Shown one piece after another: positions 10,481 to 22,381 of a stretch of DNA of 64,000 nt. Numbering within the stretch: the stretch's first letter is position 1; each line of letters opens with the position of its first letter. Source of the stretch: Anaspis maculata (lineage: Eukaryota > Arthropoda > Insecta > Coleoptera > Scraptiidae); NCBI GenBank assembly GCA_949128115.1, contig OX421965.1, forward strand, positions 45,623,257 through 45,687,256. The letters run 5' to 3'. The position numbers and the translations under genes are program-made. Under the pieces are notes generated by a model, which did not search any database, was not told the DNA's origin, and worked only from the letters and a program-made list of their open reading frames with translations.

Positions 10481-10750
10481 CCGAAATAGTAATTGACCAT
10501 TTTGAAATAGCCAATACTAGGTACCTAAAGGATAATGGCACTCAAATTACGAAACATGTTCGCTCAATAACAAAAAAAAGTAGGTAGGTATCACTAAAAA
10601 TCATGTGACAGGCTACCATTTTTTCGGTTTTTCGATAAAAAAGAAATGTTCCAATTCAAAACTGAACCCGATATTCGTGTTCAGGAGGTCGAAATCAGTT
10701 GGAGAACATTTTTTTATATAAGTAACAGAATGACGCTTATGTGGCCGATT

Positions 10751-10778
10751 TGTCTGTCTGTCTGTCTGTCTGTCTGTC
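10751..10778 (+). repeat. Microsatellite (TGTC)7
   Basis: Seven tandem TGTC units followed by CGAGTCCGTGCAG. The surrounding 10481-11044 shows no gene. Confidence 0.95.
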
Positions 10779-11044
10779 CGAGTCCGTGCAGAAATTAAGA
10801 CGCTGTACTCCTTCTCGAGAATTGAAACAAGAGTCTTGGAACTTTTTTCCGATTAATAGCTGATGTGTCCAATGGGCACTATTTTTGTTATCCATACATC
10901 GTTATCATCATTATTATCAAAAAACAGAGATCTCCTGTGCACTTCGATGAAGTTGAACTTCTTCTCGGGAACTAAAGCTACAGCCCTTGAAGATTGAACT
11001 TTATCCGGTGGATAGCTTAGGTTCTCAAGGACCAAATAGGCAGA

Positions 11045-11450
11045 ATGGCTTTCATAATTCGGCCGCCATCTTGGCTGCCATATTGAAATTTCTTATTAGT
11101 GGAACGATTGTCATAAAACTTGAAACTTACCCTTGTCTAGTACGATCATTCTTATTTTCAAGCCAAATTTCATGATTGCCCCACCATCTTGGCCGCCATA
11201 TTGAAATCTCTTATAAGTGGGAGGATTTTCATGAAACTTGAGAGTTACGCTTGTCTCGTACGATCATTCCTATTTTCAAGCTGAGATTCATAATTCTGCC
11301 GCCATCTTGGCCGCCATATTGAAATCTCTTATTAGTGGAACGATTTTCATGAAACTTGGAACTTACCCTTGTCTAGTACAATCATTCTGATTTTCAAGCC
11401 GAATTTCATGATTCTGTCGATATTTTGGCCGCCATATTGGAATTTTTTGC
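11045..11450 (+). repeat. Tandem repeat, about 118-bp unit, 3.4 copies
   Basis: The motif GCCGCCATATTGAAAT recurs at 11083, 11201, 11319 and, diverged, 11437, a constant spacing of 118 bp. Each unit also carries TCATGAAACTTG and CTTGTCTAGTACGATCATTC. Non-coding. Confidence 0.85.
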
Positions 11451-11555
11451 CCAAGACGGTAGAACCCTAATTACTTAACATCTTGCGTTCACTAATCCTC
11501 CAAAAAGGAAGTGCGCTACTGAGCCTCCTGCCCATGAGGCGTATTCGCTTGTTTA

Positions 11556-11767
11556 TGCTGGCCTTACATTGAGCAGCAAATGCTGCAGCTTTCTTTGCAG
11601 CAGAATTGTGATTGGATGAGCAAAATTCAAAAAGTTTTGCCGCCATGCTACTAGCCAACCAACTTCTTCAGCAGCATGGCGGCCAAACTTTTTGAATTTT
11701 GCTCATCCAATCAGAATTCTGCTGCAAAGAAAGCTGCAGCATTTGATGCTCAATGTAAGGCCAGCAT
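11556..11767. repeat. MITE family F, copy 1 (212 bp)
   Basis: Near-perfect palindrome: ATGCTGGCCTTACATTGAGC at the left is mirrored by GCTCAATGTAAGGCCAGCAT at the right, with inner arms AAATGCTGCAGCTTTCTTTG and AAAAAGTTTTGCCGCCATGC. The loop is about 30 bp. A related 301-bp element is at 24352-24652. Sequence from 11768 to 12321 has no recognised feature. Confidence 0.85.
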
Positions 11768-12321
11768 TAGTATACCGTTTTCTCTTCGGGAAAGTGACTT
11801 TCCATAACCATACTTTTCTTCAACATATCTGTCAAAAAAAGTGCAATGTCCGAAATTCCTCATCTTTTTGTAATTGAATCAAAACCAAAATCTTCATAAT
11901 CGGATGTTAGACTGAAGAGCTATGATTTTTCTCAGAGTAAGATGCAATAAGTCAAAAGTGAAAAATTTAAAAAAATTGTAAATCCGAAAAAGAAAATTAT
12001 AAAAAAAAACGGCGAATACGGGTAGACTTATTTTCATGTCTCTACAACTAAAACATCCAACATTTATGGAAATCCGTCACCATGAGTGCAGAAAGTGATC
12101 GTTTTGGCATGGAATGAATGACTCTATGGATGTCGTCAGATTCAGTAGTTTTTTTTGTAACCCTCAACTAGTAAAAGGCACTTTTCATGTCATGCGAGAT
12201 GTTACGTAAAAATGTCACTTTCTTTTTCTTGGCTTCACTTCTTCCCCTTCTTTCCATCGATTCCCTTGTGCTTGTGGAAAACAAAACAATCTATGCAGAT
12301 TGCAGATGTAGGATGTAGGAT

Positions 12322-13320
12322 GTATAATCAATTTCACGGCTATCTGCATTAGAGCAAGCTATGGAAAAATTAATTTTTGTTGGTAGGAATGAGTAGGAAT
12401 CCATAACCGTCGTCGCAGAAGGTTTGTGTAAATGTGGTATGTGAAAAGGTTAGGTATTGTGGCATTTGTGGCAGATGCCACCCGTCGCGCGGTGTGATGC
12501 ACGTCAAATCAAAATGTTCAGTTTATTTGGGGAAAACAGATAAACACGTGTTCCTCGGAGTGTCAATTAGCTGGACACCGTCTTCACGGGTTGGTGGCTC
12601 TTTACTTGTGCTTTGGTAGTGGCGACCAGTGAGCCAGTGTATAAAATGACGCCAAAGGAAGTCAGCGGCAGCACTAAAGGGAAGTAGGACTGATAGTAGG
12701 AAGTACTACGTGCTCTACAACAATAAAACAGCATACAAGCCTGGAGAAGATGAAGAAGGAATACATACATGAAATGGTCAATAATTTCATGTTGAGAAGA
12801 TCTTCCAACACAGAGTGCACTCACGACGCGTCGTGTCTCGACTGTCTTGTCTTGTACAGTGCAACTCCATAAATCAATGTCCATGGAAGCGAATTTCCTC
12901 AACCTCACTGGGGCCACTGGACAGGCATTTTCATCAATTTTTCTTCCCTTTAGTGCTGTCGCTGACTTCCTTTGGCGTCATTTTATACACTGGCTCACTG
13001 GCCGCCACTACCAGAGCACAAGCAAAGACCCACCCTGGACCTGTGAAGACGGTCGTGTCCAGCAAATTTACACTCCGAGGAACACGTGTTTATCTGTTTT
13101 CCCCATGGATGTTTTCCCCAATAAAACTAAACATTTTCGTCCTTGGGATGTGCATCACACCGCGCGACGGGTGACATCTGCCACAATACCTAACCTTTTC
13201 ACATACCACATTTACACAAATTATCTGCGACGACGGTTATGGATTTCTACTCATTCCTACCAACAAAAATTAATTTTTCCATAGCTTGCTCTAATGCAGA
13301 TAGCCGTGAAATTGATTATA
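12322..13320. repeat. Foldback G, about 1.0 kb
   Basis: Arms of about 350 bp: GTATAATCAATTTCACGGCT at the left is mirrored by AGCCGTGAAATTGATTATA at the right. Inner pairs include AACACGTGTTCCTCGGAGTG against CACTCCGAGGAACACGTGTT and TATAAAATGACGCCAAAGGA against TCCTTTGGCGTCATTTTATA. The loop (about 12690-12940) is unrelated. Open frames of 116-145 codons on both strands are mirror images across the arms and show no protein family. Confidence 0.85.
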
Positions 13321-15479
13321 GGGGGCAACCAAATCAAATAGAATGGTCGCCAATAGACATCCTTGGGTCGCCACAAGGGGTCGCCATCATGCAGTGCTAC
13401 CTAGTGCCACTTGATCAAAGAAGGCCGTGAAAGAATCCTCATACGTGTAGGGACAACTCTGGTTGCTATGGCCAGACCGAGTTCCTGTCAGTGTCAAAAT
13501 CGCCAGTGGTACGCGTCGTAGACTCGGTGGGGTTCCGATTTGCCATAATTATTATCTGGGCGCCGAGGTACAATTTTTACGAGAAGATCTGCTTCGCCCC
13601 TTCATGAATTTTGAATTCTCGCGCGTTGGTGATGGTTACATGCACTTGCCTGCCTGGTGGTCGCGCTAAACGCCACTCGCGGAACGCGGAAGTGTTTTTG
13701 TTATTGTTTCGCCGGCGCGCCGGTGCCCGTGGAGCTCATCTCTCAACTTCGGTGTGCTCTCTGGCCTAGAGGGGCCCCCCATCCCCATAATGGGTCCACC
13801 TGGCTTGATGTGTGGCCGTGCTTGTGCTCCCACTCAGCATCAGCCGTCTGATTTCTGCTCTCTGGATGTGCAGTGTGCAGGTTAGAATAATTAAATACTG
13901 GTTATTTGATTTGACTTATTTGTTCTAGGAAATTGTTTTTGAGTATGTTATTCTGTTCCAGGCAAGACACATACATAGTCTTTGGACATGCAGATTGTGA
14001 CCGAGTAAACCTTGCGATGGAAATTTGTCAAAGCTCGACGTCCTGCACCAGAATTTCCTGTGTACAAATTAAGAGGAAAAGGCCAGTGGACCTTGGTGCA
14101 CACATTGATGGAAGACCGAGTGAAAGACAATCGAAAATATTAGTCAATTTAGATAGAAAAAACATGGAATCTGATGGAGTTCCGATGATGTAAAAGTGAA
14201 TGTTATACACCGCTGAGCACAGGGGTTTCTAAACGCTTGCAGCAAAAACAGGTACAGACACTATTATTTTCCTCCATTTACTTTTATCCAATAATTTTTT
14301 TAAGATAGTACCTCTGGTAAGTGCTGATACTCCAACCTGCTGGGGCTGGTGACTAAGACCGCAATCAGTCTAAAACGTTCAGTTTTTCACCAGGATCAAA
14401 CTGATTTGACGGTTTGAGTTTGTGCTTTGGAAGCTTCGTTTTTGACGACCTTCAGCAAAAACAGGTACATTACAGATTCAAATAACCAATTATTTGCACT
14501 TCTCCGATTTGCACAAACATGGTATAACATTTTAGTTTGGTACCAAACACGAGATAAAAGTTTAAAAGTGAAATACATGCAAATCTGATTACTTTCAGGA
14601 AAGAACATGATGGAAATACAAAACATCTCCATACGATAATTTTTGCGCCGAAACAAACTTGAGGTAATATGCACTTCTAATTTATTTTGTATTACAAAAA
14701 AAAGATGTGACAGTTCAGGTGAAATGTGTTTTAAAACCCAAAATAAGGGTCGTCTCACCTGGGCTCGGGTATCCAAATAATCGCTTGGAGCTATATTTTG
14801 TATTCACTGGGGTATTCACATTATATTCTTTCCTTGAGGTAACTGGTTTGCATTTGATTCGACATTAAAAATTTGATCCAGTGCTTGGCACCCATATACC
14901 TTTGGCACCAAACTAGAATTTGATACCACCTTTGTGCAATCAGGCAAAATTGAACTTTCCTAATTTACACTATCTGAAACTGACGTATTTTCGTGATTAC
15001 TGAATTTGATCTTTTTCTTATTTGTTCAGATATCACCCAGACATGGAATGGTGCACCATCGGCTCACACCAGACAGGGTTTGACTGTAAGCTTCTGCAAG
15101 TGAGAACCATGATTCTTTTTAGAAAAACTTTCTGAAAATTCATAGGATTTTCGTGAAGCTGCCAGCGTTAGCAGGTACAGCTTCATATTATTACTTTTCT
15201 AATCAAACCTCAGTTTAAAGTTGGATGCCCTCTTTGATATAAAAATCAACATATTTTATTGTTGCTCGATAAAATATTCACTAGAAATCAGGAGTTATCA
15301 CTGGTGGATAATTTTCACATGATCATTCAGTATACTTAGTATAAGAAAGATAATTTTCAACCTCGGAAAAAATGGGGACGTCCTGAAAATTTGGTATCAT
15401 GTTCAAAATTGAATGTCCTACGACATACCCAAAATCGCGCCCCAGGGTTTTGAGTTATTGGAGGGGGGGGGGGGGGGGA
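13321..15479. other. Intergenic stretch; unclassified, with 16-G run at right end
   Basis: Segment 13400-13515 recurs inverted and diverged at about 20325-20440 (GAAAGAATCCTCATACG against CGTATGAGGATTCTTTC). A GC-rich block is at about 13660-13880. At 13933-14193 there is an open frame after a possible acceptor (TTCTGTTCCAG), but no family is recognised in any frame. The segment near 15010-15190 resembles about 17995-18110 (GTTTGACTGTAAGCTTCTG against GTTTGACTGCAAACTTCTG). A run of 16 G occupies 15463-15478. Confidence 0.35.
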
Positions 15480-17823
15480 TTTGCAAATTGAAATGGAAAG
15501 GATGAAACTCGTCAGTCCATTCGAAATACATCGTACTTCGACGCCTCGTACCTCATTGATACCATTTTGGCGCAAAAAGTGTCCATCATTCTATCATTGT
15601 TGAAGGGAGGTCGTGGGGGTGGCGAAGCTCGGGCTAAGTGGATCTTTTTTCCCCGGCCATAGAACCCATCACGCCAAGTTTGGTATCTTCACCAACTAGA
15701 TTCAATCTCCTGAATTCGAATCCGGTGTGTAAATTTTGATGAAAACAAGCTCTAACAAGTTGACTGGGAAAAACTTGCTGTTTCTTCCACAATTTTTTTA
15801 CTGTTAGAAGTGTTCATCTTTGAAAAATATTTTAGAGGCCATGTGGAGCCACATATCATCCACTTTATGTATAATTTTGTTTTTCGAAATTGAAAAAATC
15901 GATTTGAGCCTGAGCCGGCCCGGCGCGGCGTCTGCTAATGAACCGAACAATACAGCATGCACCTTCATATGAAAATAGGAAAATAGCTCAAGCTATTGTA
16001 AGATTACTAACTCATCTTCGAAAGTTCGGTTACCTGTGCCCAATAATTTCCCTACAACATGAACAAAAGCGTCATAAATCGCACTGCAGGATTTTGAGTT
16101 ATTTGAGGAGGGAGATGACATTTTTTCAAGATTCATACTCTACATTTCAAATGCGAACTGTTACCCCCTTCCTCAAATAACTCAAAAACCTGCAGTGTGA
16201 TTCATGGCAATTTTGTATATTATTATGTTATAGAGATTTCAGTTTTGCAGAAATCCTCAAACTTTCAAAGATGAGTCATTATTTTTTCAATAGTTTTAGC
16301 TAATGGCTACGTTTACACCAGAGGACTAAAGCCGGACTCACCTAAGCACTGACCTAAATTCCACCTGATAAGATCCTTCACTTCCAGCGTTTACATCGGT
16401 CGACCTGTTTTTAGCCATTTTCATTTAAAGATGCATACATGCTGCATCGTCAAAGAAAAAAACAAGATTCTTCAAGTTGATTTGTAGAACTTGTTTTCGT
16501 CCAAAGGACCCCGCACGATTGTTATGGAAAATGGCTGCCGGTTAAATTCTCTGAATTTTCTATGTTGTAATTCGCATGAGATACTGATCAAATACCGTGA
16601 ACCCCAAATTTGAATAATGGACAGTTTTTTACCCACAGGTGGTTGAAGTTGGGAGGGTCTGACGGCTTGAAAATTACATTATGACGTAAATAAAAAAAAT
16701 TCATTTGGTTCCTCTTCAAGTTGAGTTTCATGCCAATTGTATTTATTTGAGAAAAAAATATCAACCCCCTCCTTCACCCCCAGCCCTTATCTACAATCAT
16801 AAAATTCAATATTACTCACAAAAGTCATGCAGATGGCTTCTGTGATTCAAATTATGAATTTTAACGTAAAAATTATTTTCCATCCCTAATGTTAGGGTGG
16901 CGATTTTCCCATTTTTTTATTTTCCTCGCTCAATTTGGCTGAATTTTTGGTATCATGTACTTCTACTCCTGTTGAACAAAAAGTTCTTATGCCAAAACTT
17001 AATCCTATGTACAGTTTTTGTTCTACAGAGGACTGAAGTTGAAGATTTGAGATCATAAATATTGAACTTTAGTCCCCTGTAGAACGAAAACTGTTGATAG
17101 GATACCCTCGACAATACCAAATATTAAGCCAAATTAACCGAGGAAAATTGGAAAATCGCCACCCCAACATTAGGAGTGAAAAATAGTTTCATGTCGAAAT
17201 TCATAATTTAAATCACAGAAGCCATTTTCATGGCGTTTGAGAGTAATCTCGAATTTTATTATGGTAGATAGGAGTTGGAGGTGAATGGGGGGGTTGATAT
17301 TTTTCTCATGAATAAATACAATCAGCATGTAACACAACTTGAAGAGAAACCGAATGAAAACTTTCATTAACGTCATAATATCACTTTGAAACCGTCAGAA
17401 CGTCCAACTTCAACCCCCTGTGGGTAAAAAACTGTCCATTATTCAAATTTGAGATTTACGGTATCTGATAAATATCTTATGAGCTACAACATATCAAAAT
17501 TCAGATAATTCAACCGGGAGCCAATTTCCATAAGAATCGTGCGGGGTTCCATTACATACCAGATTTGAATTCAGAATATTGAATTTAGTCGGAAAAGGTA
17601 CCAAACTTGTCGTGATCGGTTCTATATGACCAGGAAAGGAAAAGATTCAGCTAGCCGAACTCCGCCTCCCCCCCCACGATACCCCTTCAACAACAATCGA
17701 CACCTCGATCGACACTTTTTGTGCCAGAATGGTACCATTGAGATACGGTGCGTCGAATTACGACGTATTTTCATCCAGAGTGGATAGACGGGTTTCATCC
17801 CCTCCATTTAGAGTTGCAATTTT
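15480..17823. repeat. Foldback family H, about 2.3 kb, copy 1
   Basis: The outer arms pair AAATGGAAAGGATGAAACTC (15490) with GGGTTTCATCCCCTCCATTT (about 17810). The inner arms pair GGTGGCGATTTTCCC (about 16898) with GGAAAATCGCCACCCC (about 17150), with a centre near 17040. A partly independent small palindrome at 16080-16205 pairs CTGCAGGATTTTGAGTTATT with AATAACTCAAAAACCTGCAG. A one-armed relative is at 49885-50600. Non-coding. Confidence 0.75.
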
Positions 17824-17834
17824 GGCTTCATGTT

Positions 17835-17917
17835 GAAGGTGGGTTCAGTCAGCTTATTTAGTCAAATGTTCCAATTTAAAGTTCAAAGATGCGACTAAAT
17901 AAACTGACTGAACCCAT
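17835..17917. repeat. MITE family I, internally deleted relative
   Basis: Ends AAGGTGGGTTCAGTCAGCTT and GACTAAATAAACTGACTGAACCC match the ends of the 166-bp MITE at 37831-37996 and 49532-49696, but the middle is shorter and different. The rest of 17918-18530 shows no feature. Confidence 0.55.
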
Positions 17918-18530
17918 TAACAACACTTTTCTAATCTAGCCCTGATTTTACACTAGATCAAACAAAACTTGAGTGTTGCCAAAAATACTGAACATTTTCT
18001 TTCCTATTTCTTTCAGACGTTACACATACATGGTTTGACTGCAAACTTCTGGAAGTAGGAACTATGAAAACCTTCTGGATAATAACAGGAATCTCAACGA
18101 GCTTCAAGCATAAATAGGCATAGCTCATCACAAAAAAGGAGCTCAGAATAAAAATAGTTCTTTTATTCATAACATAGTACCCAATATTTGGCCTGCATGT
18201 GCAAAATTTTGGTCCTATTCAAAAGATTTTCTGGAGTTCGCTGATGAAAAATGGAAGAGGTCCAGAAGAACAGAAAAGGTGGACTTGACAAGTCGAATGA
18301 GAAGAATGATGATTGGAAGGCAAAGAAGATGGCATAAAGAGAGTTTGAGGCAGTGACATTTTTTTGACAAATTATTGTACCATTCTGAACAGTGTCGAGA
18401 TATAAACTATCTTAGACCTAGCTCGAAAGAGCTCTCTAGCGCCTTGATGTGTAAAATAATTAAAATTATCTCATCAATATTTTTCTGTATTGATTTATTT
18501 TAATATAATATAGGGACTTATATTTTTTAA

Positions 18531-18645
18531 AGCTGTATTACACTACACAATTTCTTGAACAATCAGCCAAAATAGTGTCAAATAACAATGAACTTGATTG
18601 TTTTACCGACAGATTGTACAAGAACTTGTGTAGTGTAATACAGCT
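18531..18645. repeat. MITE family J, copy 1 (115 bp)
   Basis: Terminal inverted repeats AGCTGTATTACACTACACAA and TTGTGTAGTGTAATACAGCT, each over 25 bp. A second copy at 42521-42815 is interrupted by another element at the position matching TGTAGTG|TA|ATACAGCT here, so this copy is the empty site. Confidence 0.85.
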
Positions 18646-18964
18646 ATTAGATCGATGTTTGTAATGTAAATGTATACGTATTTTTTTACATAATATGTAT
18701 AATGAACTAATTACTAGCTTCATTTCAAAACTGTTGTAATTGAGCTTTATAGCGTTTTCTAGTTGCATGCACCCACTGTATTGCTATGCATCACTTAATT
18801 ATTTTCATGTGCAGCTATGAGACACAGACAAAGCCCTGTAAATAATCCTAGAACAGATCAAATTCACGTTTATTGTCAATATAAAAAAACTACATATTAA
18901 AATAGGTATGTACCTAGGGATATTTCTACATATACTGCGTTCAGCAATAATTGTAAATCTGTCT

Positions 18965-19158
18965 CCTTGATTAGCTCGATTGCCTCGGACTCGTTCATCA
19001 CTTGCCAATAAACGGCTCGATCCACTCGGATTGGCGTTTTCCATTAGCTAATCGCAGCACTCGGAGTTGGATCTTCCTGCTCCGATTCCCAATGGAAGTG
19101 GATCAAGCCATTTATTGACAATTGATGAACGATTCCGAGGTAATCAAGCTAATCGAGG
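18965..19158. repeat. Foldback, about 195 bp
   Basis: The arm TTGATTAGCTCGATTGCCTC is mirrored by GAGGTAATCAAGCTAATCGA, and CCAATAAACGGCTCGATCCA by TGGATCAAGCCATTTATTG. Small loop near 19060. Flanking frames are reflections of the palindrome. Confidence 0.65.
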
Positions 19159-20622
19159 AATAGTAGGGAGGGCCTACTAGCCACACGCACAAGCTTCAAC
19201 TAGCGCTTACTTGTACGGTATAGTTTGAGCAAGTGATATGGGAACACTATGATGTGGCCATACGTGCAGGCAAGTTTGTGCAAACCCTCAGTTTCAAGTC
19301 TCCCTTCAGGCCTAAGCAATGTTGCTTTTGGAAAAGCTCTTACTGTTGCAAGAGTTCTATTTAAGTAGAAGCAACAGGAGCCCCTGCTCAAAATTGTGCA
19401 AGAGTCGGGTCCTGAAAAGAAGAATGGATTAAGTAACATATAAATTCAATTGGCTGGCATGGCCTGTGACCTGTGTAATTCAATAAACTTCGTGGGGGAC
19501 CTTCTGCAGTAAGCTCGTACGTCCATGATCAAGCTCTGTGACTGTGGATATGGCTCAACGGCTGTCCACAGGTTCAATTTATATTGTTCGACCAAGTTTG
19601 CACAGTCCACATCTTTCCAAGTTGACGGTTGTTCCAAGTCGCCCTTTGTAGCTTGCACATGCCAGCGTTTTGTCTTTGTCGTCCACACGTACAGACTTCC
19701 CGATACAAGCTGGTTTGTACAGGTAAGCGCGAGGTAAAGCTTGTGCGTGTAACAGGCCCTTGAAGAAGTGAAATTTGTCAAACAAGGCAAATATTTCTCG
19801 GCAGTCTGTGCAGGGGAGTATGACCACACGTCGATGCCACATGCTGATGCTGATAAGCGGTGAGAAGTTGGCACTCTCTAGTAAGCCTGAGCAGGTACAA
19901 CATAAGCTCATGCCCCTCGTGGTAGTGGAAGATTAGGCTAATCTTTGGTTAGAGGTGGTGATCGGTGCTGTGCGCAGGCCAGGAGATAATGGTGCAGGGA
20001 ACATTCTTCGATGTGGACATCACTCAATACTCAATCATGCAAGCCAGGGATCAGGTGTAGATTTAGATTCCTCCTTGCTCTTGGTTTTCTTACACTCGCA
20101 TCACGCACTGGCGCGAAACACACCGTTGCCATTTATGCCCGCTATTACCGCAACCAATATTCCACGTTGGTACGACAAGTAAACAATACTTGCGGTCGAA
20201 GAAACTAATTACACAGATGCAATAAGTGATTGATTCACTTTCGATCAGCTTTCGATACCGAGTTTGTGTCAAAGTGACAGGAACCCGACAATTTTTGCTT
20301 GTTACGCTACTGGAAATTCCGAGTTCCTGTCACGATTTTCCTTGGCGACTGTCACCACGTTTTGACAAGTTGTCCGTACCCGTATGAGGATTCTTTCCAC
20401 GGCCTACTTTGATGGAGTGGCCCTAGTGCTACCAACAATCAAGAGTCTATAACGGTAAAAACCAGGTCGCGCGAAAGCAGTGTCGGCTGAAAGCACCCTA
20501 CCCCATTCATTCAAGTGTCACTCGCCACTGTCAGTCGCCAGTCGGTCGTCAGTGTCACTTTCAAACAGAACCGTATGGGGTTATGTTCCAGCATGTGAAG
20601 AAGTGAAGAGTCTTACCCCAAA
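19159..20622. other. Region upstream of AGK
   Basis: Expected to hold the AGK promoter and 5' UTR near its right end. No TATA box is evident. Frames of 110-142 codons at about 19446-19911 overlap on the minus strand in two registers and match no family I recognise. Segment 20325-20440 is an inverted, diverged copy of 13400-13515. Confidence 0.3.
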
Positions 20623-22045
20623 ATGTCTTTCGAGAGAGTGGTAAAAACGTTCAAACTGGTAAGAAATCATTGGAAAAAGTCTGCTGTAGGCGCCGCAGCT
20701 TTATGTTATGGCTATGAAGTGTTACAAGAACGGGCAGAGTAAGTTTTCTAGAATAACCTCAAACTAGAGTTCAATAATTATCGTCGTTATCGCTTCCAGA
20801 GCCAAGAATCTTATGAAAGTATACTGCGAAAAGGCAGCAGAGTATGGTCAACAAACATTAGGGAGGAATGAACAGCCAAGGAGTGTTACTGTGATTCTAA
20901 ATCCAACGGCCAACAGGAGAAAAGCCGAAGAGGAATTTGAAAAATACTGTGCTCCAATTTTGCATTTAGCTGGAATTTTAGTTGAGGTAATCAAGACAGA
21001 GTCCGAAGGTCATGCCAGAACCCTCATCAATGAGTTGAGTAACACCAGTGCTGTGATTGTAGCTGGAGGTGATGGTACGATTTCTGAAGTTGTCACAGGG
21101 CTCATGAGGAGAACCAAAGAAAATACTACAATACCAGTCGGTACGATTCATTTATTGCAATTCTTTTCCAAATGCTGAGTTGAATTAATTTATTTCCAGG
21201 CATTCTACCATTAGGCAGAACAAACAATACAGTGGCTCAGTCATTGTTTTTTACGGGAAATGACCATTTGCAAAAGATTCGAGCTCTAGCTGAAGCTTCA
21301 CTGGCTGTTGTCACCGAAGTGGTCAAGCCAATTGATATTTTGCGAGTCGATGTTTTGGAGGAGGACAACAAACCGATTTATGCCGTTTCTGGTATCAAAT
21401 GGGGAGCTTACAGGGATGCCGAAATCAAAAAAGACTCGTACTGGTATTATGGAAGTCTTCGGAAATATGCCACTTACGTTTTCAATGGATATAAAAATTC
21501 TTTGACTTGGAATTGCAGTGCTGCCATCAATTTCAGTCCGCCATGCAGTGGGTGTTCGAACTGCCAATTTCGGAAATTTCAGCCAACGTCTTGGGTTCAA
21601 AGGTGATCAAGTGCATTTCTAAACTCTTTTCCTGGTTGAAAATTTTACTGTTGATTTTTCTCCCAGGCTAAACATGAGTGGGAGATCGCCTGATTTACCG
21701 CTCACCCTAAACCCACAGTGCTTGCAGTTAGAAGAAAAAGACATTTCAACAGTTGATCTGACGATTTCTGTTCAGAACGGAGACGGCGTACCGAAACTTC
21801 AGCTGAACATAGGTCCCCAATTCGTGGATTACTTAAATTTCGTTAAGGAAGGCTGGCGATCTGAATCTGAGAAGAAACGCGATGTAAGAGAAACCATTGA
21901 AGCTAGGTTTATAGAAATCAAACCTAAAGTTACAAAGCAAAATGAAGAAGCGTGGTTTTCAATAGACAATGAAAATTATGAACTGAAACCAATCAAGGTA
22001 ACGATTTTGCCTAAAACTGTAAGGGTATTTTGTAGAAAAGAATAA
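20623..22045 (+). CDS. AGK: Acylglycerol kinase, mitochondrial (complete, four exons)
   Basis: Exons are 20623-20738, 20800-21140, 21200-21602 and 21667-22045, all with GT..AG introns of 59-64 bp. Phases join exactly to 412 codons plus TAA; human AGK has 422. AGK phosphorylates mono- and diacylglycerol to lysophosphatidic and phosphatidic acid and, in animals, is also a TIM22 import-complex subunit. The N-terminus (VRNHWKKSAVGAAALCYGYE, residues about 13-32) matches the family's basic-then-hydrophobic mitochondrial anchor. The DAGK catalytic domain starts near residue 65 (SVTVILNPTANRRKAEEEFE), with the nucleotide-binding GGDGT at residues 128-132 and SEVVTG after it. A PLGRTNN motif follows, then GIKWGAYRDAEIKKDSYWYY and a C-terminal VTILPKTVRVFCRKE like the human end. 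The start codon is chosen by homology (human begins with a similar TLRNHWKK). The gene ends 80 bp from the convergent TBC1D19 stop. Confidence 0.95.
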
Positions 22046-22046
22046 A
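22041..22046 (+). terminator. AGK polyadenylation signal overlapping the stop codon
   Basis: AATAAA overlaps the TAA stop of AGK. On the minus strand ATTAAA hexamers at 22069-22064 and 22060-22055 could serve TBC1D19, which would make the two 3' UTRs overlap. This is motif evidence only. Confidence 0.45.
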
Positions 22047-22125
22047 ATTACAATTTTAATATGTTTAATGGAGTTTACTACATACAAAAGGGGACAGTGT
22101 AACATTTACTATCATTGAAACAATA

Positions 22126-22381
22126 TTATTCTTTCATAAGTGCCATCTGTAACAAAGGAATGACGGAAATAGAGGAGAGGTCGGCTAAAACTGCTTCAAT
22201 ATTCTGCACTGTGGTGACTTTCATCAAATTGTCTTTCCTAAATATTAGGATGACCAAAGCCAAAAACGGAACAATTTCGAGTGAATCGTAGGCCAAAATA
22301 ATGTCCCATAAATTCAGCAACTGCTCAGGTGGTAGGTGGCCACTGAAGGCACGCATGATCCATTTTATCACAACCTTAATC
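22126..22381 (-). CDS. TBC1D19: TBC1D19-like exon 8 (last)
   Basis: Acceptor TTATTTTTCAG|GATTAAGG at 22381; stop TAA at 22128-22126. It completes a split proline codon from exon 7 and encodes KWIMRAFSGHLPPEQLLNLW, then NLMKVTTVQNIEAVLADLSS and a hydrophobic end. This is the C-terminal TBC helices. Confidence 0.93.

Noticed and set aside
12434..13284. Several overlapping frames of 60-145 codons on both strands
   Set aside because: They are mirror images across the arms of the 12322-13320 foldback, in multiple registers, with no protein family.
13933..14193. Frame after a possible acceptor near 13963
   Set aside because: Protein-like text appears in two different registers, no family is recognised and no partner exon was found.
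19446..19911. Two overlapping minus-strand frames (142 and 110 codons)
   Set aside because: Different registers over the same DNA, no recognisable domain, no splice sites that join to AGK or TBC1D19.
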